Shown: positions 1-9,217, numbered from the stretch's first letter. The stretch is 64,000 nucleotides of DNA from Pseudomonas fildesensis (GCF_001050345.1 NZ_LFMW01000012.1:496001-560000); one strand, 5' to 3'. Notes: generated by a model from the letters alone, not told the origin. Numbers and translations are program-made.

Positions 1-1
1 A

Positions 2-1291
2 TCCATGTGGGTCATGACCGGCAATAGCCAGGTTGGGGACCTGAATCTTGCAGACGGCATAGTCAAATTTGGCGAGAGCGACGCGTTCTATCAGTTGGAC
101 CTGGAGAGCCTGTCGGGCCAGGGTACCTTTGTGATGGGGACCGATTTTGCCCGTGGTCAGACAGACTTTTTGAACATTACCGGCGAAGCCAGCGGCAATC
201 ACGACCTGTTGCTTGCCAGCAGCGGTGCAGAACCCGTCAATCCAGGCGAGGTGCATATCGTCCATACCGGCGGCGGCGATGCACAATTCGCACTGGTGGG
301 GGGCGCCGTGGATGTTGGGGCCTGGTCTTATGGACTCAAGCAGGACGGCAACGATTGGTTCCTCGATCCGAACAACCGTACGGTCAGCCCAGGCACACGA
401 TCGGTATTGGCATTGTTCAATACCGCCCCAACTGTCTGGTATGGCGAAATGACGTCGTTGCGTAGTCGCATGGGTGAACTGCGCCATAACGGCGCCGAAG
501 CCGGCGGTTGGCTGCGTGCCTATGGCAATAAATATGAAGTGAGCGGAGGTGATAGCGGTGCCTACGAGCAAACCCAGCGTGGCTTCTCTCTGGGGGCAGA
601 TACGCCGGTGGGTGAAGGTCAATGGTTGCTTGGGGTAATGGCCGGTCATAGTACTTCTGACCTGGACCTTAGCCGGGGTACTTCGGGCACGGTGAAGAGT
701 TACTACGCCGGCCTGTATGCCACTTGGTTGGATGAAGACGACGGCTACTATTTCGACGGTGCCATCAAGGCCAACCGCCTGAACAACGACTCCAAGGTCG
801 GGTTGAGTGATGGCAAGCAAGCGAAGGGTAACTACAGCACCAATGCGCTGGGTGCGTCTGTGGAAGTTGGCCGTCATATCAAGCTGGACGACGATTTTTT
901 CATTGAGCCGTTCGCCCAGGCGTCTGTGGTCAAGGTACAAGGCAAGAGCTACAGCCTGGACAATGGCCTTAACGCCAAAGGCGAGCACACCGACTCGGTG
1001 CTGGGCAAGCTGGGTGTTACCGTAGGCCGCGATTTTGTATTGGATGATGGCAGTGTGCTCCAGCCCTACTTGCGTGGTGGCGTGGCCCATGAATTTGCCA
1101 AGAACAATAAGGTGACGGTCAACAACCAGGCATTCGACAACAATCTTTCGGGATCTCGTATCGAGTTAGGAGCAGGCGTCGCCGTTTCCTTGTCCAAGAA
1201 GCTGCAGTTGCATGCCGACTTTGACTACGGCCAGGGCAAGCACGTTGATCAGCCATGGGGAGCGAATGTCGGAATGCGTTATAGCTGGTAA
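2..1291 (+). CDS. Autotransporter C-terminal part (pertactin-like passenger end plus beta-barrel), 5' cut by window
   Basis: This is the distal part of a type V secretion autotransporter; the frame is open to the left edge, so the signal peptide and most of the passenger lie outside the window. About residues 1-135 of the visible part look like the end of a pertactin-like passenger with repeated short beta strands. From about residue 165 to 428 there is a typical outer-membrane autotransporter barrel (motifs GGWLRAYG, GFSLGAD, YYAGLYATW, ELGAGVAVSL). The last residue is Trp after RYS, the aromatic C-terminal signature recognised by the Bam complex. By family knowledge the barrel displays or releases the passenger at the cell surface. 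The passenger's function cannot be told from this piece. The gene is followed by a strong terminator. Confidence 0.9.
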   Translation, partial: SMWVMTGNSQVGDLNLADGIVKFGESDAFYQLDLESLSGQGTFVMGTDFARGQTDFLNITGEASGNHDLLLASSGAEPVNPGEVHIVHTGGGDAQFALVGGAVDVGAWSYGLKQDGNDWFLDPNNRTVSPGTRSVLALFNTAPTVWYGEMTSLRSRMGELRHNGAEAGGWLRAYGNKYEVSGGDSGAYEQTQRGFSLGADTPVGEGQWLLGVMAGHSTSDLDLSRGTSGTVKSYYAGLYATWLDEDDGYYFDGAIKANRLNNDSKVGLSDGKQAKGNYSTNALGASVEVGRHIKLDDDFFIEPFAQASVVKVQGKSYSLDNGLNAKGEHTDSVLGKLGVTVGRDFVLDDGSVLQPYLRGGVAHEFAKNNKVTVNNQAFDNNLSGSRIELGAGVAVSLSKKLQLHADFDYGQGKHVDQPWGANVGMRYSW

Positions 1292-1324
1292 ACAGGTAAT
1301 GACGTTGCGCTTCAATTATGGTTG

Positions 1325-1359
1325 AAAAAAAACGCCCCGAAATCGGGGCGTTTTCTTTT
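1325..1359. terminator. Bidirectional rho-independent terminator
   Basis: A perfect 8-bp stem CGCCCCGA / TCGGGGCG (1333-1340 and 1343-1350) is flanked by an A-run on the left and a T-rich run on the right. It sits between the convergent autotransporter gene and the minus-strand lectin-like gene, so it can stop transcripts from both sides. Confidence 0.9.
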
Positions 1360-1369
1360 ATAAGCCATT

Positions 1370-2692
1370 TTAGATACTGAACAGCATCTGCATGTGTACT
1401 TCGTTGTTATTGACATCAACAAAGTAAACGTCGAGTGCGCCATTGACACTATTGTCATTTGGATCATGAAAGAATTCGACAGTACCCCGTTGTGCTTCAT
1501 AAGCCGGGACGGGGTTTTCATCGATGGTCATGAGAATGACGGAAAACCGAGCAGCTTCCTGGTCGACGGATTGCGGACAACTATGGGTGGGCCGGCGGAC
1601 TTCAGGGTTGTCTGGTAGAGAATAGCGACCGGATTGCAGGGTCGATGAGTACTTGAAGATCACCACCTGCTTTGATGTTTCCGAGGGTGGAATCTTCATG
1701 GTGCCTTGAGCTAGCCAGAAGTTGTTTTTGAGATTGTTTTCCAGAAAGTCTGCCTTGAAATCCGCGCTTCCGATCTTGCCTTGAAAAAACTGCGTTTCAG
1801 TTTTCCGGATGGGAGCTTTTCGAGCGGTTGCAGTGGCCATGATGCGATTCTCCTGCGATGGTGGTCGTGAAGTGATGTGAGTGTTTGCTCGACCTGACGG
1901 GGTCAGAGAGAGATTGTCGACTTCTAGAAACGTCGTACCTTCCACTTGTAGAGTGAATTCGGTAACGCCTGCAGGAACTGTCAGGGAAAACGGATAGGTA
2001 TCCCAGCCATCACCGCGCAATTCCACTTCAGGTACATTGCCGGCGGCCAAATGAAAGCGTACGAAACCATGGCCCCCTGTAATTCCCCGGGCATCGATTG
2101 AAAAGTTGTAAGTCTGTTCCGGAATAACGGGGATTTGTTGTTCCATGTAACCCATGAGCGTTAACTGGCACCGCCCATCGGTGAATGTTACGTTGGATGG
2201 GAGCTCCGGTCGTGTAACAGCCCAGTAACGATTGTTTTCTGAAAAATCGCCATTGAGGATAAGTTCACTGGGAACTACCGGTCCTTCTTCTTCAACCAGC
2301 CTGACGTTATCGAACCACACGTCGCCTTTGGTGCCTTCCAGTTGCACCGTCGCTGTGGTTGTCCCTGCGGGCGTGGTGAACATCAACATTTGTCGCACCC
2401 AGCCATGATTTCCTGACAGGGGAATTGACTCGCGGGTGCCAGAGGGCTGGAACTGCACATGCGCTGCCCCCTCACCCTGGTAGGTAATCAAGCTGTACAC
2501 GCTGAATGTGTAGCCCGTTGCGCTCAACACGGGCATGGCCTGTTCGGCGCTGCCATTGGTTCTGAGGATGCAGCTTTGTTCTGAGAAATCCACATGTCCG
2601 GGGGGAACTGCGGTGGCATTCCAATTTGATCCATTGAGGGCAAAGTTGCCGTTGATGACCAGGTTGTTGGCCAATGGAATAAGCGTTGCCAT
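1370..2692 (-). CDS. Secreted-type protein with two carbohydrate-binding-like modules fused to a C-terminal domain of unknown function
   Basis: The start is the ATG at 2692, with AGGGAG about 8 bases upstream; an upstream in-frame start at 2728 lacks such a site. The 440-residue product has two tandem modules of about 125 residues that each open with a similar block (LVINGNFALNGSNW and LILNGDFSENNRYW) and close with a similar strand (WFDNVRL, EVDNLSL). This is the layout of CBM4/9-like or galactose-binding-like beta-sandwich domains. A linker of about 20 residues then leads to a 156-residue C-terminal domain starting MATATARK, which I do not recognise. No signal peptide is visible. Inside the frame, the ATG at 1840 has its own good ribosome-binding site (AGGAG, 1849-1854), so the C-terminal domain may also be made alone. 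Function unknown; sugar or glycan binding is only an inference. Confidence 0.7.
   Translation of the reverse strand: MATLIPLANNLVINGNFALNGSNWNATAVPPGHVDFSEQSCILRTNGSAEQAMPVLSATGYTFSVYSLITYQGEGAAHVQFQPSGTRESIPLSGNHGWVRQMLMFTTPAGTTTATVQLEGTKGDVWFDNVRLVEEEGPVVPSELILNGDFSENNRYWAVTRPELPSNVTFTDGRCQLTLMGYMEQQIPVIPEQTYNFSIDARGITGGHGFVRFHLAAGNVPEVELRGDGWDTYPFSLTVPAGVTEFTLQVEGTTFLEVDNLSLTPSGRANTHITSRPPSQENRIMATATARKAPIRKTETQFFQGKIGSADFKADFLENNLKNNFWLAQGTMKIPPSETSKQVVIFKYSSTLQSGRYSLPDNPEVRRPTHSCPQSVDQEAARFSVILMTIDENPVPAYEAQRGTVEFFHDPNDNSVNGALDVYFVDVNNNEVHMQMLFSI
1849..1854 (-). promoter_or_regulatory. Internal ribosome-binding site for a possible second start at 1840
   Basis: AGGAG lies about 9 bases before an in-frame ATG (1840) in the middle of the two-module gene. 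Translation from here would give a 156-residue protein equal to the C-terminal domain. Either two genes have fused, or one gene yields a long and a short product. Confidence 0.5.
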
Positions 2693-3030
2693 GGTGTATC
2701 TCCCTGAAGACCGGGCTGAGGGGGGCACTGCGTGTACTGAGTGGGTCCATTCAGCGCCAGATATGCGTAGGCGACAACTGTCAGAATTAACAGGTTTACT
2801 CTACCGTTCGTCGTTATTACTGCCTGGCGCGCACGCCGTTCAACCACGCAGTGCGGCAAACATACTGGCCAGCGCTATCATCCTTGTCTTGGGGTGACCC
2901 ATTGCAGGCAGGGCGTGCCGACCAGCCCAGGCCTTTTGCGCGAGGCAGGGGCCAATGGCAGGGGGTGGAGGGCTTGGCTGATGATTTACGGCAGGCGCGG
3001 TTCTTGGGCGTCTAGACGGTGGGTGCAGCG
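2693..3030. other. Intergenic stretch without a supported gene
   Basis: About 340 bases lie between the start of the lectin-like gene and the end of the DUF1345 gene, both on the minus strand. The left end holds the ribosome-binding site of the lectin-like gene. Reading frames that cross the stretch have no recognisable product or ribosome-binding site. I see no repeat or RNA signature in it. Confidence 0.5.
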
Positions 3031-3672
3031 TTAACTGAACAGTCCCGCCGCAATATTGATTGAGAACCCCAGGATGGCCGTGTTGAACAGGAATCCGATC
3101 AACGATTGCCCCAACACCACCTTGCGCATGCCACGGGTGGCGACGCCCACGTCGGAAGTTTGCACCGCCACGCCGATGGTGAACGAGAAATACAGGAAGT
3201 CCCAATAGTTGGGCGTCAACAGCCCTTCGGCAAAGCGCAGCGCCGGTTCCTTGCCTTCCCAGGTGTAATACAGCCGCGCGTAATGCACGCTGAAAATCAC
3301 CCCGATCAGCAGCCATGAACCGATCACCGTCAGCCCGGTAAACCCGTAGTGCAGCAGGCGCTCGGAAGTGGCCAGGTCCTTGCTGCCCACCAGCTCGAAG
3401 GTGATGGTCGCGAGGCTGGCGATCGCGGCGATGCACACCATGAATAGCACCAGCCCGGCGTTTTCATCCTCGATCTCGGCGATGCGTTTGACGTCGTGAG
3501 CCTTGGCGCGGATGGTCAGCCACAGCATCAGCACCAGGTAGGTCCAGACGCCGGCGTTCCAGCCGATCAGGATTTTGCTGACGAGGGACTCGGCCGGTAC
3601 GAGGATGCCAACGGCAAGGCCCAGCACGGCGGCGCAGGAGAGGCGAGGGTGGGTGCGGGCGAGGAAGGGCAT
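3031..3672 (-). CDS. DUF1345 family integral membrane protein
   Basis: This 213-residue protein has about five hydrophobic segments: two close to the N-terminus (near residues 12-30 and 36-55), others near 75-95 and 110-130, and a C-terminal pair. The block YWDFLYFSFTIGVAVQTSD, followed by a GxxxR stretch, is characteristic of the DUF1345 family, whose members are inner-membrane proteins of unknown function. The length is usual for the family. It stands alone, with a repeat cluster upstream and an empty stretch downstream. The family assignment is firm; there is no basis for a function. Confidence 0.85.
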   Translation of the reverse strand: MPFLARTHPRLSCAAVLGLAVGILVPAESLVSKILIGWNAGVWTYLVLMLWLTIRAKAHDVKRIAEIEDENAGLVLFMVCIAAIASLATITFELVGSKDLATSERLLHYGFTGLTVIGSWLLIGVIFSVHYARLYYTWEGKEPALRFAEGLLTPNYWDFLYFSFTIGVAVQTSDVGVATRGMRKVVLGQSLIGFLFNTAILGFSINIAAGLFS

Positions 3673-3732
3673 GGCGGCTCACAAGTACGGTGCTTGTGAG
3701 CACCATAGCGCATTCCGTGGAGGCTGACTTAC

Positions 3733-3953
3733 TGTGGCGAGCGGGCTTGTTGTGGCGAGTAGGCTTGTTGTGGCGAGCGGGCTTGCCCCGCGTTGGGCTG
3801 CGAAGCAGCCCCATTGAAAGCCACACGTTTTTTCAGGCAAAACGCGGCGTCAGGTTTTGGGGCCGCTTCGCGGCCCAACGGGAGCAAGCTCCCTCGCCAC
3901 AGGTACGGTGCCCGCCCTTAACTGATCGGCATTAGGGCAAGCTCCCTCGCCAC
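3733..3953. repeat. Intergenic inverted repeat (GTGGCGAGGGAGC family) with three tandem 18-bp left arms
   Basis: The left arm GTGGCGAGCGGGCTTGTT is present three times in a row with an 18-bp period (starting 3734, 3752 and 3770). It is followed by the usual GTTGGGCTGCGAAGC segment, then the complementary right arm ending CCCTCGCCAC at 3900. A further right-arm fragment lies at about 3935-3953. The same family recurs at 11.8, 20.6 and 31.5 kb. Confidence 0.85.
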
Positions 3954-3966
3954 AACCGGCGCGTAG

Positions 3967-6900
3967 TTAGCGTTGCTTGCGCACCAGCTTCATCACCACC
4001 ACAAAAAACACCGGCACAAACACCACCGCCAGTGTCGCGGTGATCATCCCGCCGATAACGCCCGTACCAATCGCCTGCTGGCTCGCCGAACTGGCGCCCG
4101 TGGCAATCGCCAACGGCACCACGCCGAGGATGAATGCCAGTGACGTCATGATGATCGGCCGCAAGCGCAGCCGCGCGGCCTTCAGGGTGGCATCGACCAG
4201 ATCTTCGCCCTGGTCATACAGGTCCTTGGCGAATTCGATGATCAGGATCGCGTTTTTTGCCGACAGGCCAATGATGGTGATCAAGCCAACCTTGAAGAAC
4301 ACATCGTTGGGCATGCCGCGCAACGACACCGCCACGACCGCGCCGAGCACACCCAATGGCACCACCAGCAGCACTGAAGTCGGGATCGACCAGCTTTCAT
4401 ACAACGCCGCCAGGCACAGGAATACGATCAGCAGCGACAGCCCCAGCAGCAAAGGCGCCTGGGAGCCGGACAGGCGTTCCTGCAACGACAACCCGGTCCA
4501 TTCCTGGCCCAGGCCCGCCGGCAGTTGATTGACCAGACGCTGGATTTCCTCCATCGCCTCACCCGTGCTGTGCCCCGGTGCCGCTTCGCCGGAAATGGCG
4601 ATGGCCGGGTAGCCGTTGTAGCGCGTCAACTGCGCCGGGCCCTGGGTCCACTTGGCTTCGACAAACGCCGACAGCGGCACCATCTTCCCGGCGTTGTTAC
4701 GCACGTTGATCTTCATCAAATCCGCGACCTGGCTGCGCTGGTCGCCTTCGGCTTGCACCACCACCCGTTGCATGCGGCCCTGGTTGGGGAAGTCGTTGAT
4801 ATACGCTGAGCCAATCGCCGACGACAGCACATTGCCCACATCGGCAAACGAGACACCCAGCGCATTGGCCTGCTTACGGTCGACTTCCAGTTGTACTTGC
4901 GGTGCTTCGGCCAGGGCGCTTTCACGTACGTTGGCCAGGATCGGGCTCTTCTCGGCGGCAGCCAGCAACTCGGTCCGCGCCGCCATCAGCGCCGCGTGGC
5001 CGACGCCACCCCGGTCCTGCAGGCGGAATTCGAAACCGCTGGAGGTGCCGAGGCCGTTTACCGGCGGAGGCAGGATCGCGTAGGCAATCGCGTCCTTGAG
5101 TTCGCTGAAAGCCGCGTTGGCACGGTCGGCAATTGCCGAGGCGGAGTCCTCGCTGCCGCGCTGCGACCAATCCTTCAGCGTGGTAAACGCCAACGCGGCG
5201 TTTTGCCCTGAACCGGAGAAACTGAAGCCCATGATCATGGTGGTATCGCCCACCCCCGGCTCTTCGGCGTTGTGCGCCTCGATCTGCTCGGCCACCTGCA
5301 CCGTGCGGTTCTTGCTGGCGCCCGGCGGCAGTTGGATATCGGTGATGGTGTAACCCTGGTCTTCCACCGGCAGGAACGAGGAGGGCAGGCGACTGAACAT
5401 CCACCCCAGGCCCACCAGCAGCACGAGATAAATCAGCAGGTAGCGGCCGCTGCGCTTGAGGGCATAGGCCACCCAACCTTCGTAGCGGTCGGTGAGCTGC
5501 TCAAAACGCTTGTTGAACCAGCCGAAGAAACCGCCCTTGGCGTGGTGATCATCCTTGGCGATTGGCTTGAGCAAGGTCGCGCACAGGGCAGGTGTCAAGG
5601 TCAGGGCGAGGAACGCCGAGAACAGGATCGAGGTGGCCATCGACAGCGAAAACTGCTGGTAAATCACCCCCACCGAGCCCGGCATGAAGGCCATTGGCAG
5701 AAACACCGCCACCAGCACCAGCGTAATACCGACGATAGCACCGGTGATCTGGCTCATGGCCTTCTTGGTCGCGTCCTTGGGCGACAGGCCTTCGGTGACC
5801 ATGATCCGCTCAACGTTCTCTACCACCACAATCGCATCGTCCACCAGGATGCCGATCGCCAGCACCATGCCGAACATGGTCAGCACGTTGATCGAGAAAC
5901 CCAGCAACAGCATGGTGGCGAACGTGCCCATCAGCGCAATAGGCACCACCAGGGTCGGGATCAGCGTGTAACGCACGTTCTGCAGGAACAGGAACATCAC
6001 CGCAAACACCAGCGCCATCGCCTCAAGCAAGGTGTACACCACCTTGGTGATCGAGACCTTGACGAACGGCGAGGTGTCATACGGAATCTTGTATTCCACG
6101 TTGGCAGGGAAGTAGCGCGACAACTCGTCCATCTTCGCCCGCACCAGGGTCGCGGTGTTCAGCGCGTTGGCGCCCGGTGCCAACTGCACGCTGACGGCGG
6201 TGGAAGGCTTGCCGTTCAGACGCGTGGAGAACTGGTATTCCTGGCTGCCGATTTCCACCCGCGCCACGTCGCCGATACGCACGGTGGAGCCGTCAGGATT
6301 GGCCTTGAGCACGATGTCGGCGAATTCCGCCGGGGTCGACAGCTGGCCTTTGACCAGGATCGCTGCGGTGATTTCCTGGGTCTTGGTGCCCGGCAAGTCA
6401 CCGATACTACCCGCCGAGACCTGGGCGTTCTGCGCGCTGATCGCGGCATTGACGTCGGCCGGGGTCAGGTTGAAACCGATCAGTTTCTGCGGGTCGATCC
6501 AGATGCGCATCGCCCGTTCGGCGCCATACAACTGCGCCTTGCCCACGCCGTCCAGGCGCTTGAGCTCGTTCATCACGTTGCGCGCGAGGTAATCGCTGAG
6601 CGCCACGTCATCAAGCTTGCCGTCGCTGGACGTCAGGGTCACCAGCAGCAGGAAGCCAGCGGAGACTTTTTCCACCTGCAAACCTTGCTGGTTCACCGCC
6701 TGGGGCAGGCGCGGCTCGACCGCCTTGAGACGGTTTTGCACATCGACCTGGGCCATTTCAGGGTCGGTGCCCGGCTGGAAGGTGGCGGTGATGGTGGCCG
6801 AACCCAGGCTGCTTTGGGACTCGAAATACAGCAGGTGATCGGCGCCGTTAAGCTCCTGCTCGATCAGGCTGACCACGCTTTCGTCCAGGGTCTGGGCCGA

Positions 6901-7056
6901 GGCGCCGGGGTACACCGCGTAGATTTCGACTTGCGGCGGCGCCACAACGGGGTACTGGGCCACCGGCAACTGCGGGATGGCCAGCGCGCCGGCCAGCAGG
7001 ATAAACAGGGCGACCACCCAGGCGAAGATCGGGCGGTCAATAAAGAACTGCGGCAT
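3967..7056 (-). CDS. RND (AcrB/HAE1 family) multidrug efflux pump, inner-membrane subunit
   Basis: This is a proton-driven pump protein of 1029 residues, the normal length for AcrB/MexB-type transporters. It opens MPQFFIDRPIFAWV, the family N-terminus. The TM4 proton-relay Asp pair is intact (GILVDDAIVVVEN, D406-D407), two large periplasmic loops are present, and TM segments repeat in the second half (GLSLLIVFLCLAALYESW, VGLITIIGLSAKNAIL). I chose the ATG at 7056, with AAGGA about 10 bases upstream, over a TTG two codons earlier. It lies 12 bases after the adaptor gene, so the two form one unit. No outer-membrane channel gene follows, so it probably borrows an OprM/TolC-type channel encoded elsewhere. 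The substrate is unknown. Confidence 0.93.
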   Translation of the reverse strand: MPQFFIDRPIFAWVVALFILLAGALAIPQLPVAQYPVVAPPQVEIYAVYPGASAQTLDESVVSLIEQELNGADHLLYFESQSSLGSATITATFQPGTDPEMAQVDVQNRLKAVEPRLPQAVNQQGLQVEKVSAGFLLLVTLTSSDGKLDDVALSDYLARNVMNELKRLDGVGKAQLYGAERAMRIWIDPQKLIGFNLTPADVNAAISAQNAQVSAGSIGDLPGTKTQEITAAILVKGQLSTPAEFADIVLKANPDGSTVRIGDVARVEIGSQEYQFSTRLNGKPSTAVSVQLAPGANALNTATLVRAKMDELSRYFPANVEYKIPYDTSPFVKVSITKVVYTLLEAMALVFAVMFLFLQNVRYTLIPTLVVPIALMGTFATMLLLGFSINVLTMFGMVLAIGILVDDAIVVVENVERIMVTEGLSPKDATKKAMSQITGAIVGITLVLVAVFLPMAFMPGSVGVIYQQFSLSMATSILFSAFLALTLTPALCATLLKPIAKDDHHAKGGFFGWFNKRFEQLTDRYEGWVAYALKRSGRYLLIYLVLLVGLGWMFSRLPSSFLPVEDQGYTITDIQLPPGASKNRTVQVAEQIEAHNAEEPGVGDTTMIMGFSFSGSGQNAALAFTTLKDWSQRGSEDSASAIADRANAAFSELKDAIAYAILPPPVNGLGTSSGFEFRLQDRGGVGHAALMAARTELLAAAEKSPILANVRESALAEAPQVQLEVDRKQANALGVSFADVGNVLSSAIGSAYINDFPNQGRMQRVVVQAEGDQRSQVADLMKINVRNNAGKMVPLSAFVEAKWTQGPAQLTRYNGYPAIAISGEAAPGHSTGEAMEEIQRLVNQLPAGLGQEWTGLSLQERLSGSQAPLLLGLSLLIVFLCLAALYESWSIPTSVLLVVPLGVLGAVVAVSLRGMPNDVFFKVGLITIIGLSAKNAILIIEFAKDLYDQGEDLVDATLKAARLRLRPIIMTSLAFILGVVPLAIATGASSASQQAIGTGVIGGMITATLAVVFVPVFFVVVMKLVRKQR

Positions 7057-7068
7057 TGTCAATAATCC

Positions 7069-8226
7069 TTATTGGCCCAAAGCCTGGGCGAGCGGTGTCG
7101 GGCTGTCATCTACCTGGACTTTTTCACCGGGGCGCGCGTGTTGCAGGCCTTCGACGATGATGCGGTCGCCGGGCTTGAGGCCGTTGCTGACGACCCAGCG
7201 ATCCTCGATCACCGCACCCAGTTCCACCGGCTGCTGGCTCACGGTCTGCTCGGCGTCCAACAGCAGCACCATCGGGATGCCGGCGCTGTCACGCGTGATC
7301 GCGCGTTGCGGCACGCTGATGCCTTGTTTGTCGACCGCCTGCTCCAGGCGCACGCGCACAAAGCTGCCGGGCAATAGGTCGAGGTCCGGGTTGGGGAACT
7401 CGCTGCGCAGGATGATCTGCCCCGTGCCGGGGTCGACGCTGATCTCGGCGAACAGCAATTTGCCCGGCAGCGGATACAGGCTGCCATCGTCCTGGATCAG
7501 TGTGGCCTTGGCCTGGTCCTGGCCGACCTGCTTCAAGCTGCCGGCGCGGAAGGCGCGGCGCAGGTCATTCAGCTCGCGGGTGGACTGGGTGAGGTCGGCG
7601 TGGATCGGGTCCAGTTGTTGGATGATCGCCAGCGGCGTGGCCTCGTTCTGGCCGACCAGCGCGCCTTCCGTTACCAGTGCGCGGCCGATGCGTCCGGAAA
7701 TCGGCGCGGTTACGGTGGCGTAACCCAGGTTCAATTTGGCCCGCTCGACGGCGGCCTTGTTGGCGGCGACTTCGGCGTTGGTCTGGCGCACGGCGGCGCG
7801 GGCGTTGTCGTAGTCCTGGCCGCTGATAGCGTTGCCTTCGACCAACTGGCTGTAGCGCTGCTCTTGCAGGCGCGCCTGGAACGCATTGGCCTCGGCCTTG
7901 CTCAGGTTGGCCTGGGTGCTGTCCAAATCGGCCTTGAACGGTGCCGGGTCGATGCGAAACAGCACATCGCCCTGTTTCACGTCACGGCCTTCCTTGAATA
8001 CGCGCTGCATGACCACGCCGGCGACCCGTGCGCGCACTTCGGCAATGCGCGGCGCGGCGATGCGCCCGCTCAGTTCGCTGGTGATGGAGAGGGGTTTGGC
8101 CTGCAGGGTTTCAATGCGCACTTTGGCCAGCGGCAGTTCCGGCGCCTCGGCTGCGGACTTGTCACACGCGCTCAGTGCGAGTGTCAGTGCCAACAGGCAA
8201 AACGGCGCAAACAGATTCTTCGACAT
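7069..8226 (-). CDS. RND efflux periplasmic adaptor (membrane fusion) lipoprotein
   Basis: At 385 residues this is an AcrA/MexA-type adaptor that bridges the RND pump and an outer-membrane channel. The start is the ATG at 8226. It gives a lipoprotein signal peptide ending in LALSACDK, with the lipidated Cys near residue 20, which anchors it to the inner membrane. The lipoyl/hairpin region follows (IAEVRARVAGVV, VLFRIDPAPFKADL, an alpha-helical coiled coil around residues 95-165, then VTAPISGRIGRALVTEGALV). A longer frame running up to 8523 crosses the divergent regulator gene and a repeat and is not credible. The pump gene follows directly. The divergent two-component system just upstream is the likely regulator. 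Confidence 0.93.
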   Translation of the reverse strand: MSKNLFAPFCLLALTLALSACDKSAAEAPELPLAKVRIETLQAKPLSITSELSGRIAAPRIAEVRARVAGVVMQRVFKEGRDVKQGDVLFRIDPAPFKADLDSTQANLSKAEANAFQARLQEQRYSQLVEGNAISGQDYDNARAAVRQTNAEVAANKAAVERAKLNLGYATVTAPISGRIGRALVTEGALVGQNEATPLAIIQQLDPIHADLTQSTRELNDLRRAFRAGSLKQVGQDQAKATLIQDDGSLYPLPGKLLFAEISVDPGTGQIILRSEFPNPDLDLLPGSFVRVRLEQAVDKQGISVPQRAITRDSAGIPMVLLLDAEQTVSQQPVELGAVIEDRWVVSNGLKPGDRIIVEGLQHARPGEKVQVDDSPTPLAQALGQ

Positions 8227-8380
8227 GCTCTTATCCCAATATTGACTGGCGCATCCTAAGGTCACCTGCGCCGTGGTGCTGTGAAGCTGTGTAGGTCGTG
8301 TGTGAAGAAATGTAAGGTGCGACGCGTGGGGCGCCGAGGGCGTATATCCTTGCACAATCCTGCAAACACTAAAGGTCCAA

Positions 8381-8470
8381 TGTGGGAGGGGGCTTGCTCC
8401 CGATGGCGGTGTATCAGTCAACCACTCTGCAACTGAACCACCGCCATCGGGAGCAAGCCCCCTCCCACAT
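8381..8470. repeat. Intergenic inverted repeat (TGTGGGAGGGGGC family)
   Basis: TGTGGGAGGGGGCTTGCTCC at the left end is matched by its reverse complement at the right end, with a GATGGCGGT / ACCGCCATC inner pair. It lies in the divergent promoter region between the pump adaptor and the response regulator gene. Confidence 0.85.
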
Positions 8471-8512
8471 GGGATTTTCGTACGACCAATAACTGCATTA
8501 TTTGGAAACACC

Positions 8513-9214
8513 ATGCCCAACATCCTCCTGGTGGAAGACGACGCCGCACTCTCCGAGCTGATTGCCAGCTACCTGGAACGCAACGGTTACCACGTCAGCG
8601 TGCTCAGCCGGGGCGACCACGTTCGCGAACGTGCGCGCCTCAACCCGCCGGACCTGGTGATCCTCGACCTGATGTTGCCGGGCCTTGATGGCCTGCAAGT
8701 GTGCCGCCTGCTGCGCGCCGATTCGGCGGGCCTGCCGATCCTGATGCTCACCGCCCGCGACGACAGCCACGACCAGGTGCTGGGCCTGGAAATGGGCGCC
8801 GACGACTATGTCACCAAGCCCTGCGAGCCGCGTGTTTTGCTGGCGCGGGTACGTACGCTATTGCGGCGTAGCAGCCTGTCCGAACCGCAGGTGGCCAACG
8901 ACCAGATCCTGATGGGCAACCTGTGCATTGACCTGTCGGAGCGCACCGTGATCTGGCGCGACCAGGCGGTGGAGCTGTCCAGCGGCGAATACAACCTGCT
9001 GGTGGTGCTGGCGCGCCATGCCGGTGAAGTGCTCAGCCGCGACCAGATCCTGCAACGCCTGCGCGGTATCGAGTTCAACGGTACCGATCGCTCGGTGGAC
9101 GTGGCGATTTCCAAACTGCGCCGCAAGTTCGACGACCACGCAGGCGAAGCCCGCAAGATCAAGACCGTGTGGGGCAAGGGGTATCTGTTCAGCCGTTCCG
9201 AGTGGGAATGCTGA
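8513..9214 (+). CDS. OmpR-family DNA-binding response regulator (RstA-like)
   Basis: The 233-residue protein has a receiver domain (residues 3-113) and a winged-helix DNA-binding domain (about 130-230). The acidic pair D9/D10, the phospho-acceptor D52 (LVILDLMLP), T80 and K102 (DDYVTKP) are all in place. The C-terminal domain carries the usual SVDVAISKLRRK and KTVWGKGYLF recognition-helix and wing blocks. It lies 3 bases before its histidine kinase gene and is divergent from the RND pump genes, as in many efflux loci where the regulator controls the pump. Direct regulation of the pump is inferred from position only. Confidence 0.93.
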   Translation: MPNILLVEDDAALSELIASYLERNGYHVSVLSRGDHVRERARLNPPDLVILDLMLPGLDGLQVCRLLRADSAGLPILMLTARDDSHDQVLGLEMGADDYVTKPCEPRVLLARVRTLLRRSSLSEPQVANDQILMGNLCIDLSERTVIWRDQAVELSSGEYNLLVVLARHAGEVLSRDQILQRLRGIEFNGTDRSVDVAISKLRRKFDDHAGEARKIKTVWGKGYLFSRSEWEC

Positions 9215-9217
9215 TCC

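Noticed and set aside
5272..7065. Long plus-strand frame of about 597 codons opposite the RND pump gene
   Set aside because: The product is rich in His, Gln, Arg and Gly with no recognisable domain. It is the antisense shadow of a high-GC gene.
8227..8523. N-terminal extension of the RND adaptor by 99 codons
   Set aside because: It translates an intergenic repeat and would hide the lipoprotein signal peptide that begins at 8226.
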